Part shown: piece by piece, positions 11,122 to 22,500 of the stretch
How the letters are laid out: each line of letters starts with the position of its first letter
Numbering within the stretch: position 1 is the first letter of the stretch
NCBI GenBank assembly: GCA_963682025.1
Contig: OY821517.1
Coordinates: forward strand, 300,084,844-300,148,843
Length of the DNA stretch: 64,000 bases
Source of the DNA: Cordilura impudica
Lineage: Eukaryota; Arthropoda; Insecta; Diptera; Scathophagidae
Reading direction: 5' to 3'
Notes under the pieces: model-generated
The model's database searches: none
What the model was told of the DNA's origin: nothing
The model's input: the letters and a program-made list of their open reading frames with translations, nothing else
Program-made: the position numbers and the translations under genes

Positions 11122-11230
11122 AAATATCATATTTCCTGCCTGTATGAAGCTTTGGATACTTTTAGATTCAGATAAATACTGGACAACCTGTACGGGATAG
11201 CGGTATTAGATCTGACCAATGGTATCCCCG
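11122..11230 (+). pseudogene. 3' remainder of the interrupted RNase-H LINE
   Basis: Continues the tail of the older LINE after the 9346-11121 insertion: SCLYEALDTFRF follows in frame from GEKETIYHL at 9315-9340 once the insertion and duplicated target are removed. Its 3' end is not defined. Confidence 0.55.
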
Positions 11231-12210
11231 CGTAACTTAATTTCAAATGTTGGCTCTAGTACTTTTGAAAAATGCCTTTCGAATTGCGTGGTTTTTCAAG
11301 ATGGAGTGAGTTACTTGATTCTATTTGTTGATTTCACAGACGACAAACTGCCACTTAAACTAACCAACTCACCAGATGATAAGTCCCTTTTTTCTCAAAA
11401 TATTTCCTCTGTAAAGGGTTAATAGCTTGCAGCCTTATATGTGCATAACATTGAAAATTATTAGTTACACTGCTGACAAATAGTAATAACAATAATGCAT
11501 TCATTGTAAACTAAATGAAAGAGTAACGCGATGTCTTTAAATTTCTGTTTTAAGTGGCAAGTGTACTTTGGAAGGGAACAATCCGACCAAATAACAAACA
11601 AAAGGGTACGATTATAGAAGCCATACGGTCACAAACGTTACTGTCCCCTTTCCATTTAACACAATGTTGATGATGATGAGGATGATGATGACGACGACGC
11701 CGATGAAGTCAATAAGATAAATCCTTTGTAAAAACACTGCACATGTTTGGTTCAACGGCAATAGGGGGAAACAACTAGAAAGCAAGAAAATATAGTGATA
11801 ACAACAATCAGTGAACGGTAATATCTTGGCAGTTTTATCTCCCCTCTTTATATTTGTTTTCTTTTGCATAAAGAGGAACTCACGTAAAACATGAAACATT
11901 TACTGCACGACCGCACATATATCAAGACTGCACCCCTTTTAGTTACTACATATTTTATATCTTTCTCTTTTCAGTAAACACATAGAATTTCCTAACCAGC
12001 TGGGTCGAATATTACATAGCCTACCTAAAGGATAGATTGGTGATTAATGCATAGGGTGAAAATATTGCAAATCAGTGTAAAGATAAGGCAAAGTTCTCAC
12101 CTTGTGGCAACACTTTCAGACCTTTCCAGTAAAGAATATAACAACAGCGGACAGTCTTTGAACCATCAATACAGTTTTATTTAATTATTCATGGGAAAAT
12201 TTACCTTGAC
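11231..12210. other. No recognisable gene
   Basis: Contains a short GAT/GAC trinucleotide-rich patch at about 11668-11703. Open frames at 11219-11422 and 11612-11899 (minus) show no family motif. Confidence 0.4.
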
Positions 12211-12540
12211 CCAGAATCTACGTATATATGGTATAAAGATTAGGAAGCTTTTAGCCAAAACGTATTTGATACCGACGCTTTTATACGGTTGCGAATTATT
12301 TGCTGTCTCTGACTGATCTGTTAAACTTAATTAAAAAGATATGAAAAAAAGTTATTGGAATAACATTTGACAATCTCATAAAATGCATAAAATTGCATAT
12401 AGAGGAAAGTCAAATTATTAACTCAAAACATTTTTGGAATTGTCTAAGTTTTCTTTCAAAGCAGGTTACAAATCTGGCAAAGTTGTTAACCATATCAAGC
12501 TCAATACTATTTTATAAAGTATCTAGAATGCTCTATTAAT
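12211..12540 (+). pseudogene. LINE reverse transcriptase C-terminal fragment
   Basis: A KIRKLLAKTYLIPTLLYGCEL block (12225-12295) matches the thumb region that follows the RT domain of many LINEs. A diffuse, stop-interrupted homologous region continues to about 12540. The clade cannot be fixed. The rest of the element is absent. Confidence 0.5.
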
Positions 12541-13647
12541 TTAATCATCTAATGTAGGGTAAAAGAAAACACACACACAGAGAAAAATTCCAACTTTTAA
12601 CAAACAAGCGGTTGCTACAAACTAATGGATGGACGGACATAATTACATTCTGTGGCTGGTAAATTATCATTTTGCTTTTATTTGTGAAATGAATAAAAGG
12701 AAAATAAATATTAAAAACTATCAAGTGGTTAAATAGAAAAATTTCTCAACACAGCAACACAAGGGGTCGTTAGTTTAACGGTCTCTGCAATCAGTTTGTC
12801 GGTAAAGTTTTTAGTCTGTTGTATTAAATCTTAGAATAGAAAAAAAAAGTAAAAGAAAAAAAAAATAACAAAATAGTATAAATGGTTGCTAGAATAATTA
12901 ATTAAAGAAGTTTGTTAATTTCTTTAAACACAGTTTTCCTACAACAAATGCAGAACTCCAAATCCAGATGTGCACCACCAACCATAGGCTCTCAGTTTAG
13001 ATTTATTTCCTAAATTTATATTATTTCTAAGAAATGCACTTTTTCAGCTTTGTACTCATTAAGACTATTTTTTAAATGAAAGCTACATTTAAAATTTATT
13101 TACTTATTTCGATAATTGTATTTGGGTCCATCCCAACCATGACTATTGTTTAATTCAAATAATTTTTTGTATTGATAAGTAAATAAATTGCATAGTTTGT
13201 CGTGTTTCTTATCACCACAACAAAGTACTAAATATTCATTCAACCAAACTCACATACATACACATATTCTCGGTTTTACATGCCATCATCATTACTACGG
13301 TTAACATAGGCAAATATTTATTTTTATGTTAAACATTTAAATAGGTGTGGAGGTTTCAGCCCAGTTAAACAAGTGGAAGATAATTTTAGGTTTGGCTAAG
13401 ATTTGAAATATAGTTTTAAAAATTCAAATCTTATTGCAACACCTTCCAGAAATTTTATATATTCGAGTTCCTAATGTTAGACAGAATTTATTGTGTTTTA
13501 TTGTATCACGCTTATGGCAATTAAATCCAAAGCTAAATTATCGCGATAAAAGGAAATATTTATCCTTAGTATGGGCAGATATGAACAATGCGTAACGAAT
13601 TCTTTTTGTAGTTCAAATACCTTGGATACAAATAGTTAATAAAAATA
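12541..13647. other. AT-rich, no recognisable gene
   Basis: Unique-looking AT-rich DNA. A CA-rich patch occurs near 12570. No coding motif seen on either strand. Confidence 0.4.
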
Positions 13648-13990
13648 AGTAAGAAAATTATAGTCGGTCTAGACCAGTTATACGAAACCATATACCAGGA
13701 AATTTACAGAAAAGGTCCTCGGTCCAACTTCGCTTAGGTCAATATGGGATAAACATAAACAAAATTCCAATGACATATTTATGAAATTGTTTCTGCAGAT
13801 ATGTAAAAGTACATATCGGATGGTATTTTTACTGAGTCGAAAAATGGACCGATCTTGACCATATTTAGTAAAGTGACTTATTATTCTCAAAAACAAAAAC
13901 AAAACAAATTTGAGAAAAATTTATGGATTTTTTATAAGTTCAGGAATCAGCTTCATGTGAGGGTTTTGGGGGACTAATGGGATAGTGAAT
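13648..13990 (-). repeat. Interspersed repeat family A, partial inverted copy
   Basis: Starts with AAGAAAATTATAGTCGGTC, the reverse complement of the end seen at 360-383. It continues with the family words for the catatctgcag and ggaccgatc regions. Truncated on its far side at about 13990. Confidence 0.7.
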
Positions 13991-14029
13991 CGAATGCAAA
14001 TACAACAACTATTTGTTCACTTAGCCAAT

Positions 14030-15480
14030 CCATTTCAACTGACAACCTCAACCACTGTCCACCCTGGATTTGGTGTCCCCTGTTGAAGCCAACGAGACTC
14101 TTTCGGCCCTCTCCAGGAAGCGTGGAGACGTGCTGGCAGCCCCAGCACCAGGATCGAATACATTAGCCTAATAAGCTGGCCATTTTAAAAACCAATAATC
14201 ACCGAAACCATGTCAAAGCATGGACACGGTTTGGAACCTGGTATGTTAGAACGCTATTGGCAACGTCGAGGTTGGCGCAGCTCAGTAAAAAATTAAAAAA
14301 CTACGACCTACTCTTTATTCAACTTTGCGAAAAAATGGCCTAATGCTGGCAAGGCCGCACCTTACCAACAATTTTGTAAGATCAAGTGGTGTGACATTTC
14401 TATTAAAGAAACAAGCACGAGATGCCCTAATAAGCTGGAGACCATATTCGGTTAGAGTAATATCTATCAGCCTTCGTACTCGTACTTCGAAACTTACACG
14501 ACTCCAGTGCTATGCCCCAACAGAGCAGCCGACCGCCACACGAAAGATGAATTCTATAAAATCCTAGATAAGGTGATAACGGCAACTAATCGCGGCAATA
14601 GTTTAGTGCTTATAGGATCTTTCAGTGCTCAACTTGGTCCAGATAACACCAATCTTGTGGGAATAATAGATACCCATGTCCTGGGGGCGAAGAACTGATA
14701 ATGGGGAAATTTTCTCGAAATGTGAGTCTCAAATAATCTCGTGATTAAGAAGTTCGTTGATCCCACATAAACGAATACATCTAGTAACTTGACATCTAGT
14801 TACAGAGAATCAAATAGTCGACATTATGATTTCCAGAAAATGACGTGATTCTCTGCTGGATGTGCGCAGCCACAGGGGAGTGGATTTGGAAGTCGATCAT
14901 CATCTTCTCATGGCAACTATGCTATTAAGCCTACTGCCATCAATGAAAACAAATCACAAATTCAACGACAGATCAACGTACGCAGAATGAAAAATGGTGC
15001 AGTTATTATGCGCTACGCTGAAGCTGTTAAATTATCATTTGACTCCATGCCTGAAACTCAATGCGGCCAATTGAATACAATCAAAAAAATCTTCATGGAA
15101 CCTGCAACTAATGTAATTGGCTTTAGTGAGCGCACCCGCAAGGAATGGATATCCGACGAAACGTTGAGCCTAATTGAAACATGACAAGCGATGGAATCTG
15201 ATGTAAACATGACCACAACCCGAACTGTTAAAAATGATCTCAAGTGACAGCACAGCGCTCTTAAAAAAGTGCAAGGCAAGACATATGCAATTGAGCTAAC
15301 GCAGTTCCATTAGAAGCTCAAGCCGTAGCTAATATGCATAGGTCCAGCGGCCTATTTAGAGCTGTAAGAATGTGTCCCACAGTTTTACTGCTACGCTAAA
15401 ACCACTGAAAAATAATAATGGTGACCTTATTACGCCTGTGAATGAACGAATGGTACTCTAATATATTTGCAACGCCAACT
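14030..15480 (+). pseudogene. RTE-like LINE relic: endonuclease and N-terminal ORF
   Basis: Corresponds to the 5' half of the better-preserved element at 29.9-33.1 kb, including a related leader with GGCAGCCCCA (about 14130). Visible endonuclease blocks are FGTWYVRTL (near 14232), LQCYAPTE (14500-14525), SLVLIGSFSAQLG.DN (14600-14650, the G-D/S-F-N-A-like core with Asp lost) and D.RSHRGVDLEVDHHLL (14850-14915). It ends around KNNNGDLITPVNERM (15405-15450), before the RT domain. Many stops and frameshifts are present. Confidence 0.75.
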
Positions 15481-15740
15481 GCCAGCGCACATAGGGCCAG
15501 ATTAAATTTTTTTTGGCATAAAGTCTAATAATAAAGCTAGAGAGCTGAATTTTGGTGGAATTGATTATGTTGGCAATTGCAGTACGTGAGAACAATTTCA
15601 AGTCAATCCGACCACGCCCACCTATACCGCCCATATAAGGACACATTGCAGAGGAGTAAATTTTTTTTTATTATTTGATGTTTCGATTTAAACCAACTTA
15701 AATACTGATTTCTTAAAGGTATTAAATTAATACTATTAAG
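15481..15740. other. Short non-coding junction
   Basis: Lies between the LINE relic and the 3' end of the RAG1-like pseudogene. Contains a weak inverted pair (AGCGCACATAGGG near 15483 and CCCATATAAGGACAC near 15630). No clear transposon terminus was found for the RAG1-like copy. Confidence 0.35.
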
Positions 15741-17830
15741 TTAATCTTCTTTATCTACTTCCAAATCCAAGCAAAAGTTGTCTTCATGATCCGTATCCGA
15801 GTTGCTATCATCGCGGTCTAAAAACTGTTCCTGGTTATTATATTCTACATTTGGTGCTTCTAAAAGTTCAATAACTTCCTTTGGTAACGAGGTTTTTTAT
15901 TTTGAGCTAATATTTTTTTTATATTAAGGCTTGAAAGAAAAGGGTCCGATGAATCCATTGATCGGTGGAACACATCCGATAAATTGTTGATACGAGAATT
16001 TCGTCCCGCATATGATTGTCTATCGCGCTTATAAAGTTTATTTCGCGCTTCAGATGCGTTTTCTCCAAAGCAACCGATAGGTAATACCGATGATGCTATT
16101 ATCTGTGAACCGTGAACTAAAAATTTGTGGACAGTTGCTGACATTGGGTACCACGAATACTTTTCCATATAATTCGACGCAGATTCTTGGCATAATTGGC
16201 TGAATTTAGTAGTATTTACTGGGAATTCACAGGATATAGTTATTAAAATAATATAAAACCGTTGTAAAATATCATAATCTAGTTCTAATATTACTGAAAG
16301 TTGCCTTCTGTTTTTAAATGGTATTTCCGTCATTTGTATTTCCACTTCCGTTTTGTTTTGGCTTATCTACATGTAATCCCATTTCACTCCAAAATAATTT
16401 TTGTATTTCTTGTTTACGGGATGTTATCATGTCTTTTTCTTCTTTATCCCTTATTTGCCACTTTTTTAACTGTAGTTAATACGAGATTTTAAGTACGAAC
16501 TCAAAAAATCTTATCCATGCATGTAGGGGACTGATGCCGTGTTGAAGATTTCCAGACTTAGCTTTAAAGTTTGATATGTCTGTAGTTTTCATAAAATCCT
16601 TTGGGCTGGCTCCACAGATAGGACATACTTGACAAGATTTGGTTCCCGTTAATATATTTAACACCTTGCCGTCAATCAATGTCAAATAGAGATCAAAAGT
16701 GACAGTAATTTTTCTGTCAATTGAGAAATTGTAATTAAAAGCTGTTAAGTTTTGAATTTGTGATTCTAAATCCGCCTTTTCTGCCAGAATAAGATCTTTG
16801 GTTTCTTTAGCGAATTCAAGCTTTAGGGGTCTGCAAAATCTTACTGATTGGGGGGATTGATTTATCCACAAAGGCGTCCCAAAATCATCCGTTGGTTTCA
16901 GTGGAATGACGCTCGTAACAAATAATGAGTCGTCATTTCTATCAGACCTTTCTCCTAGGATTCTCTGCTTGTACATACTCTGCCCCGTAGAGCCGTCAAA
17001 TCCATAGCTCGCTATTAGTTTGACATCTGCTATGTTTTGATGTTTCTTGAATACATCATCCTGCAGAAGGAAAATTCTACTGGCCGTATGATTAAGCAAA
17101 TTTTGGAGAGATACTTCGGCTCTTGTTTCCGTCACATTGACTCCCGTAGGCCTGCATTCCAATTTATCTTCTCTTACTTTATTATGGCATGGATAAATGT
17201 TGGAAAATTGTGATTTATTTAAAGCTCCATGCTGTTATATTGCGCTTTAGTGACGGAGTTGTCGATCAAAAATGCCAGAGCTTGACTTGGTGTGAGTGGT
17301 ACCGGCTACGAGAATGACAGTTTCTTTCTAATCTCACTTGATGAACTAGAAGTAGAAAGAGTATTCTTTAATACAAACTCAGTATCGCTCATTTTGGCCT
17401 TTTTCGCTGAAATTGATGCTGCATGAACAAGGAGGCTTGTATTATTTTCTTCATTATCTGCCAGTTCCTTTGCCATTTTTCTTTTTAGCCGTGATCCTGC
17501 ATCACTGTAAGACAGTCGTGGTCGTCCCATTTGATTTTCTGAAGCAACTTCGTCGTTGATTTTCTCCACGACAACAGTCAAGCTTGACAAAAGCCAACTG
17601 GAATGTTTCCTTTTAAATGTCGTAATTGTACGATTACATTTAGGTAGATTTTTCAGAATATAAAGGTGAAAACTCCTTATTTTCTTAGTGATTTCGGCCT
17701 TTAAGTCAACTCATACATCATTTAAATGAAATTTATCAACAATCCAGTCAAATAACGCTTTTTCATTTCGGTTTTCGTTGATCCACACATCCAGTAGGGC
17801 AGAATGGCTTACCTCAAACTTGGCTAAAAA
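15741..17830 (-). pseudogene. RAG1/Transib-like transposase, copy 1 (broken)
   Basis: A minus-strand DDE-type transposase related to the RAG1 core. In order: an N-terminal helical region (17830-17590) with an NRTI.TF.....WL block; a basic GRPR segment; an ALAFLIDNSVTK-like block (about 17270-17220); then the 17162-16476 frame with GFDGSTGQSMYKQ (first Asp), LTLIDGKV (second Asp) exactly 108 residues later, CPIC 15 residues beyond that, and GISPLHAWIR. The 16345-15860 frame has WYPMSATVHKFLVHG and SEARNKLYKRDRQ with the presumed catalytic Glu. An acidic tail ends at a stop at 15741-15743. Spacing of the two Asp equals that of RAG1 D600 and D708. Frame breaks separate at least four pieces, so the gene is dead. 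No RAG2-like partner is seen. Homology is inferred from motif order and spacing. Confidence 0.78.
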
Positions 17831-18424
17831 TGCAAAATATGCGCGAATGGGCAAAAATGGGCAAAAAATGTTAGCAACAAGTTTAAAAACACAGTTTAAA
17901 GTAAACATTTGCATAATTACTTTTTGGCACAAATTGGCAGAAATTAGTTTTTTACTCCACGATACACGAATACTTCGGTTAGATTTTTTCTAAAATAAGA
18001 CATATCAAAGACAATCCACAACTAAAAAATGTAACTCATAATTCGAAAACATTTAATAACAATTATATTTGGCATACCTTGACCTTTATTTTTCAGTTTG
18101 CCAAAAAAGATTTGGATACCTGGTGTTGCTACAGCAAAAGCGCATAGTTGAGTAAAAGACTCCCACCAATTTTGACAAAACAAACAGCTAACCAGACAGC
18201 TGACTTTGTTAGCGCTGCAAAAATGCAGCGTTGCCACTGAAATGTTTTTATTTGCGAATTCGATGTACCCAATGTATGCCCTTTCAAAATATTCAGTTAA
18301 ATTCAAAATATATTTTACAAAAATTTACGACTTTATGCCAAAAAAAATTGAATCTGGCAACTAACGTGCAATTGCATAACGCAGAATGTAAACATCAACA
18401 TTGCAACTTCATGCCCTGTTACAT
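17831..18424. other. Non-coding DNA, possible upstream region of the Mpv17-like gene
   Basis: No gene is recognised. The 18180-18240 stretch is less AT-rich and holds CAGCTG, an inverted TGCAGC-type pair and GTTGCCACT, words often seen around fly promoters. Whether it drives the gene at 19435 is a guess. Confidence 0.3.
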
Positions 18425-18905
18425 CTAAGGCTGTTAGTGTAATAAGATAACTTAAGAAGAACAAAGCCATAGACTTAGATGGCTTTACACCTGAACTGTT
18501 AAAAGCTCATCCTGCGTGAAAGGAAAATAAGCAAGCAAATTTCAGTCGCTATTGGAGTACGCTGTATTAGGCTGGAGTAGGATGTGTTGTATCACCACTT
18601 CTCTTTAACATTTCCTCGACACTATTATGGCTAGGGTCATTAAGGACGGCAGAGGCATAAGGAGGGATCTGCATGGTAGCCTAAGTGACCTAGATTACAC
18701 AAATGATTTCCATATTATGATACACAACTTCGACATCAAACGACATCACCAGAAATGCCATCCATATGAATCTGCAAGGCAACCGTACAAGAGGGAGACC
18801 TGCACATACATGGTGGTGACAAATCTACATTAAAGATGCAGCCATGAACAGAAGCTGCGAAGAAATAAAATTCTTCGCTCAATATAAATAACGTTGGAGC
18901 CTGTT
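18425..18905 (+). pseudogene. RTE-like LINE relic, internally deleted
   Basis: Fragments of RTE-like ORF2 in order: LKKNKAIDLDGFTPELLKAHP (18450-18515), GVGCVVSPLLFNI (18580-18620), an FADD-like DYTNDFHIM (18690-18720), then GNRTRGRP.HTWW and MNRSCEEIKFFAQ (18775-18885). Most RT sequence between these blocks is missing. Confidence 0.7.
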
Positions 18906-19220
18906 ATCAATTTACCAAGATCAATATGATAATCTGGATCTTAGGGCCATTTAAGTCGATCTCATTTCTATGGGAACTGGGTCTGATCATGAATCAATTT
19001 TCGCCAATTTCAGTACCGATCATTCTACGGTCATAAACAGCCAATATAGAAAATTTTATCAAATTGTATTTATATGTGCGACCTGTAGTTTTATTACCAT
19101 GTGATTCATGAAGTGGTTCTGAGCCGAACGGTATAACAAAAAATTAATTTAGGTCAAATATTTTTGCTGGGAAAAAACATTAGTACAAACTCATTATGCC
19201 CCGACGCTAAAGTGTTATAG
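18906..19220 (-). repeat. Interspersed repeat family A, partial inverted copy
   Basis: Matches the 28620-28960 part of another copy: ATATGATAATCTGGATCTTA, AAGTGGTTCTGAG, and GGTCAAATATTTTTG blocks in the same order. It ends about 210 bp before the start codon of the Mpv17-like gene. Confidence 0.7.
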
Positions 19221-19339
19221 GGCATGGGAAGTCTTAACTGTAATTATCATCGAGAATTCAGTTTTCCTAAATAGTTTCTAGTCTAATTAATAATGATTAG
19301 ACCAAATATAATTCATCTAAATAATATCATACACTTTCA

Positions 19340-19434
19340 TTAATATCTTTACAGTTTCAGTATTAATTACATTACGGCCCCTCCTGCATCTCTTAAGCCA
19401 TCTAATAACATTCTAAACAAACTACAAATTCAAA
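19340..19434 (+). promoter_or_regulatory. 5' leader with a possible splice acceptor
   Basis: A pyrimidine-containing CTTTACAG at about 19344-19351 precedes 80 bp of leader and the ATG context CAAAATG. This could be the acceptor of a 5'-UTR intron, in which case the promoter lies further upstream, beyond the family A repeat. Confidence 0.35.
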
Positions 19435-19589
19435 ATGTTCCTGCGACAGCTCTTGGAATTTAGTAACAAACATAAAATAATACGAGGCATGATATCGTAT
19501 GGTCTATTATGGCCTTGTGGTTCTTTGGCCGAACAGACATTCATTGAGAAACGGACATTCCGAACTTATGACTGGATGAAATGTTTAAA
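19435..19589 (+). CDS. Mpv17-like gene, exon 1
   Basis: Starts at ATG in the context CAAAATG and encodes the first 51 residues plus two bases of codon 52. No strong cleavable signal peptide is seen. The donor GTAAGT follows at 19590. Confidence 0.92.
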
Positions 19590-22500
19590 GTAAGTTCAAA
19601 TTATTTTAATATCAGATTAGAATGACATGAAATACAAAATACATCTAATGTTCTGTTAATTGTAGATTCAGTTTATTTGGTTGTTTTTTTATGGGGCCAA
19701 CAATATATGCCTGGATGCGTTTAGCTAGCATAATGTGGCCACGCACCGACATCAAGTCATCGCTATGTAAGGCCATAACTGAACAAGCAGCCTACGATCC
19801 GATGGCCATAAGTACATTTCTATTTACAATGAGTCTAATGGAGGGTAAATCATATGAGGATTCTAAACGGGAGGTAAGTTTTTTAATAACATAGAAAGTG
19901 TTGGTGATAAACAAAATTTAAAATTATTGTCTTAAGTATATAATGGTGTTGAGTCAACCACATTTTTTTGTTTTTCCATTATTGAAGAACTTCATGTTAT
20001 TTGTATGTTTCAAAATATCCATAGACACACACAGAGAGCCAGCCAGACGGACATATATTTGGAGCCATGGATGTGTACTTAGTATGACTTTTCTGTAGTG
20101 CTGTTCCCATTTTTTTTTTTTACTTTTAGTTCAAGTATGTAATTTTTTTTTCTCTTGAGCATACTTAAAACGTTCAACATTTCCTACATTGAGTACCTCA
20201 ATTCAAAATTCACATTCATAAATGTTTTACACACATCGTTGTGTAAAATATTTTGTATTTCATGGACAGTGGTTTGTACACATCGCAAAAGATTTTCGAG
20301 TAGATCTGCCAAGTTTCCAGTGAAGTGATTGTAGCTGTAAGAGAGAATGTTGCCGCGAACCCAATTAAGTCGTATCGTCACTGTGCTCTGTATATTGGCG
20401 TTATATAATGACTTGTATTTGCTTTCATATAAAGTTAAATGATGGAAAAAATTTAGCTGGAAGACCGACCACAGTCACTCCAATTGTTGACACTGAACCT
20501 GACTTACGACAGCGAATATTAGTTACCCCATTTAATACTTTGTGGCGTTGTTACAGATTCTGGGGATCGTAAAATCCATAAGAGATCCAGGAAATACCAT
20601 TTTTCTTCATTGATTTTTCTTCCGTGAATGTTGTCTCATTATATCTGCCAGAAAATATATAGAAAAGTTCTGGACGGATACTAGTTTCAACAAGATGGTG
20701 AGAACGATGAGAGCACTAAAAACTCCCTGAACGTGTAATGTCAATAAAAACGACATTGACTGACCTCTCAGAAAATCTAGAATCGACCCCTCTGGACTTC
20801 TTTTTGTGAGGTTATTTGAAAAGCAACGTGGACGTGAACAAACATTCGAGCCGAAATCAGTGCAATGTCAATAGAGACGGATTTGATGGTTTTGTATTAA
20901 ATAGAAATATCAAACATATGGAATTCGTTTCAAAAATGCTAAGGATATATTTAAGAACATTTTCTTGCTTCTTAAATTTTGCTGGTTCCGGACCCATTCA
21001 TAAATTTAGTTTTAAGCAAATAATTTTGTTATGTGGAGATTGTAAACATGCTTATAGTGGACTAGGATTCTAGGTAGATTCCACCATAACAATTCCACTA
21101 GAAACAATTTCACTCTGTTATTCGTCTAGAGAATAATTCCGCAAACCGCAAAAGTCGCCGGGATTTGAAACTGTGAATGAGTTTGACAAATAAACACATT
21201 CAATATTTGGCAGTGATTAAAAAAAACGGAAATAATTATAAAATAATACTAATTGAAAGTGGAATTATACAAAGTGAAATTTTCCCATAGTGAAATTATG
21301 GTATTGTTCAGTAATTGGAGTATGAAAAAAACTCCATAGTTCTTTCTGCTTCTCGGGCCAGTAAGACCTACTGTTCATTCGTTATAATAGTAACGAGTAA
21401 TGCTAGGTTTTCCATTTCTGTTCTTATAAAGGATCACCAAATATTCACTGACCTGGTTGATAAAGCTAACCTTTTGGCTGAACACTGTGCATGAGCATCA
21501 TTCTTGCTGGAAGGCCATCTACTGAACTTTTCCTAAGATATTTTAGATATTATTTCGACCTCCTGCTATTAAAAGGGTTCTTACAAAACTTTAACATGTA
21601 ACCGGCACCGTATGGCACATCGGCACTGGTACTGAAGCAATGTTCTTTGAAGCTATCGCATTTTGCAACTCTTTTTGGATTTTATACCGTAACTTTTCCT
21701 CACGTGGGAAGAATGATCAGCCCATGCCAAAAAAAGGTCGAATTAATGGCGAAATTTGCTCTGCACTATCAAAGGTAATGTATAGCATGGTGAATTATTA
21801 TCTAGTAAATTATTTGAAGACCAACTAATTGATAAATGACATGCGGTATGACTTTCGTGAAAGTTATTCTACGGGTGCTTTTTGATGCTTCACCTGTCTA
21901 TTCACCTGTTTAATTAAAGCGCAGTTGTTGCTCTGGATATTTCCAAAGAATTCGATCGCGTGCGCCAATTCTTATCAACGCTTGTTACTTTTGGTGTTGG
22001 TTATAAATTATCTCGATTTTCTCAGCGACAGCATTATGCATATTATTTTATATGGCGTCTCAACCAAACATTTTCAGTTAAATGCAACGGTACCGCAACG
22101 CTACGTTCTTTCGCCTTCACTTATGTTTCTTAATATCATCCGTATTAAACTTGCAATTTGTCTGCTATTTTACAGACAACAGCAATATTTGTCATTGGAT
22201 TTCCTTACCCCCCTATCTCACATCACACTGCAAGTTCAAAACTCAATACACTTACATTTTTTTACTAACACACACACATTTTCCGCAGTGGTTACACTAA
22301 TGGCCGTGCAAGTAGTGCTGACACTAACCATGATTAATGTTACCCTGTTATAAATTTAATGCAAATTTACTGGTTTCTGCAAAATTGTAATTGAAGTTTT
22401 AACTTGTTAAATCTATTATTATGATTTATTTCTTGAAATGCGCATATAAAAACGCAAGTTTGTTAATTATAGAACATAAATATTATTAACTATTATTAAA

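Noticed and set aside
15642..15648. CACATTG as a terminus for RAG1-like copy 1
   Set aside because: Differs from CACWATG at a conserved position and has no nonamer or GC-rich duplication next to it.
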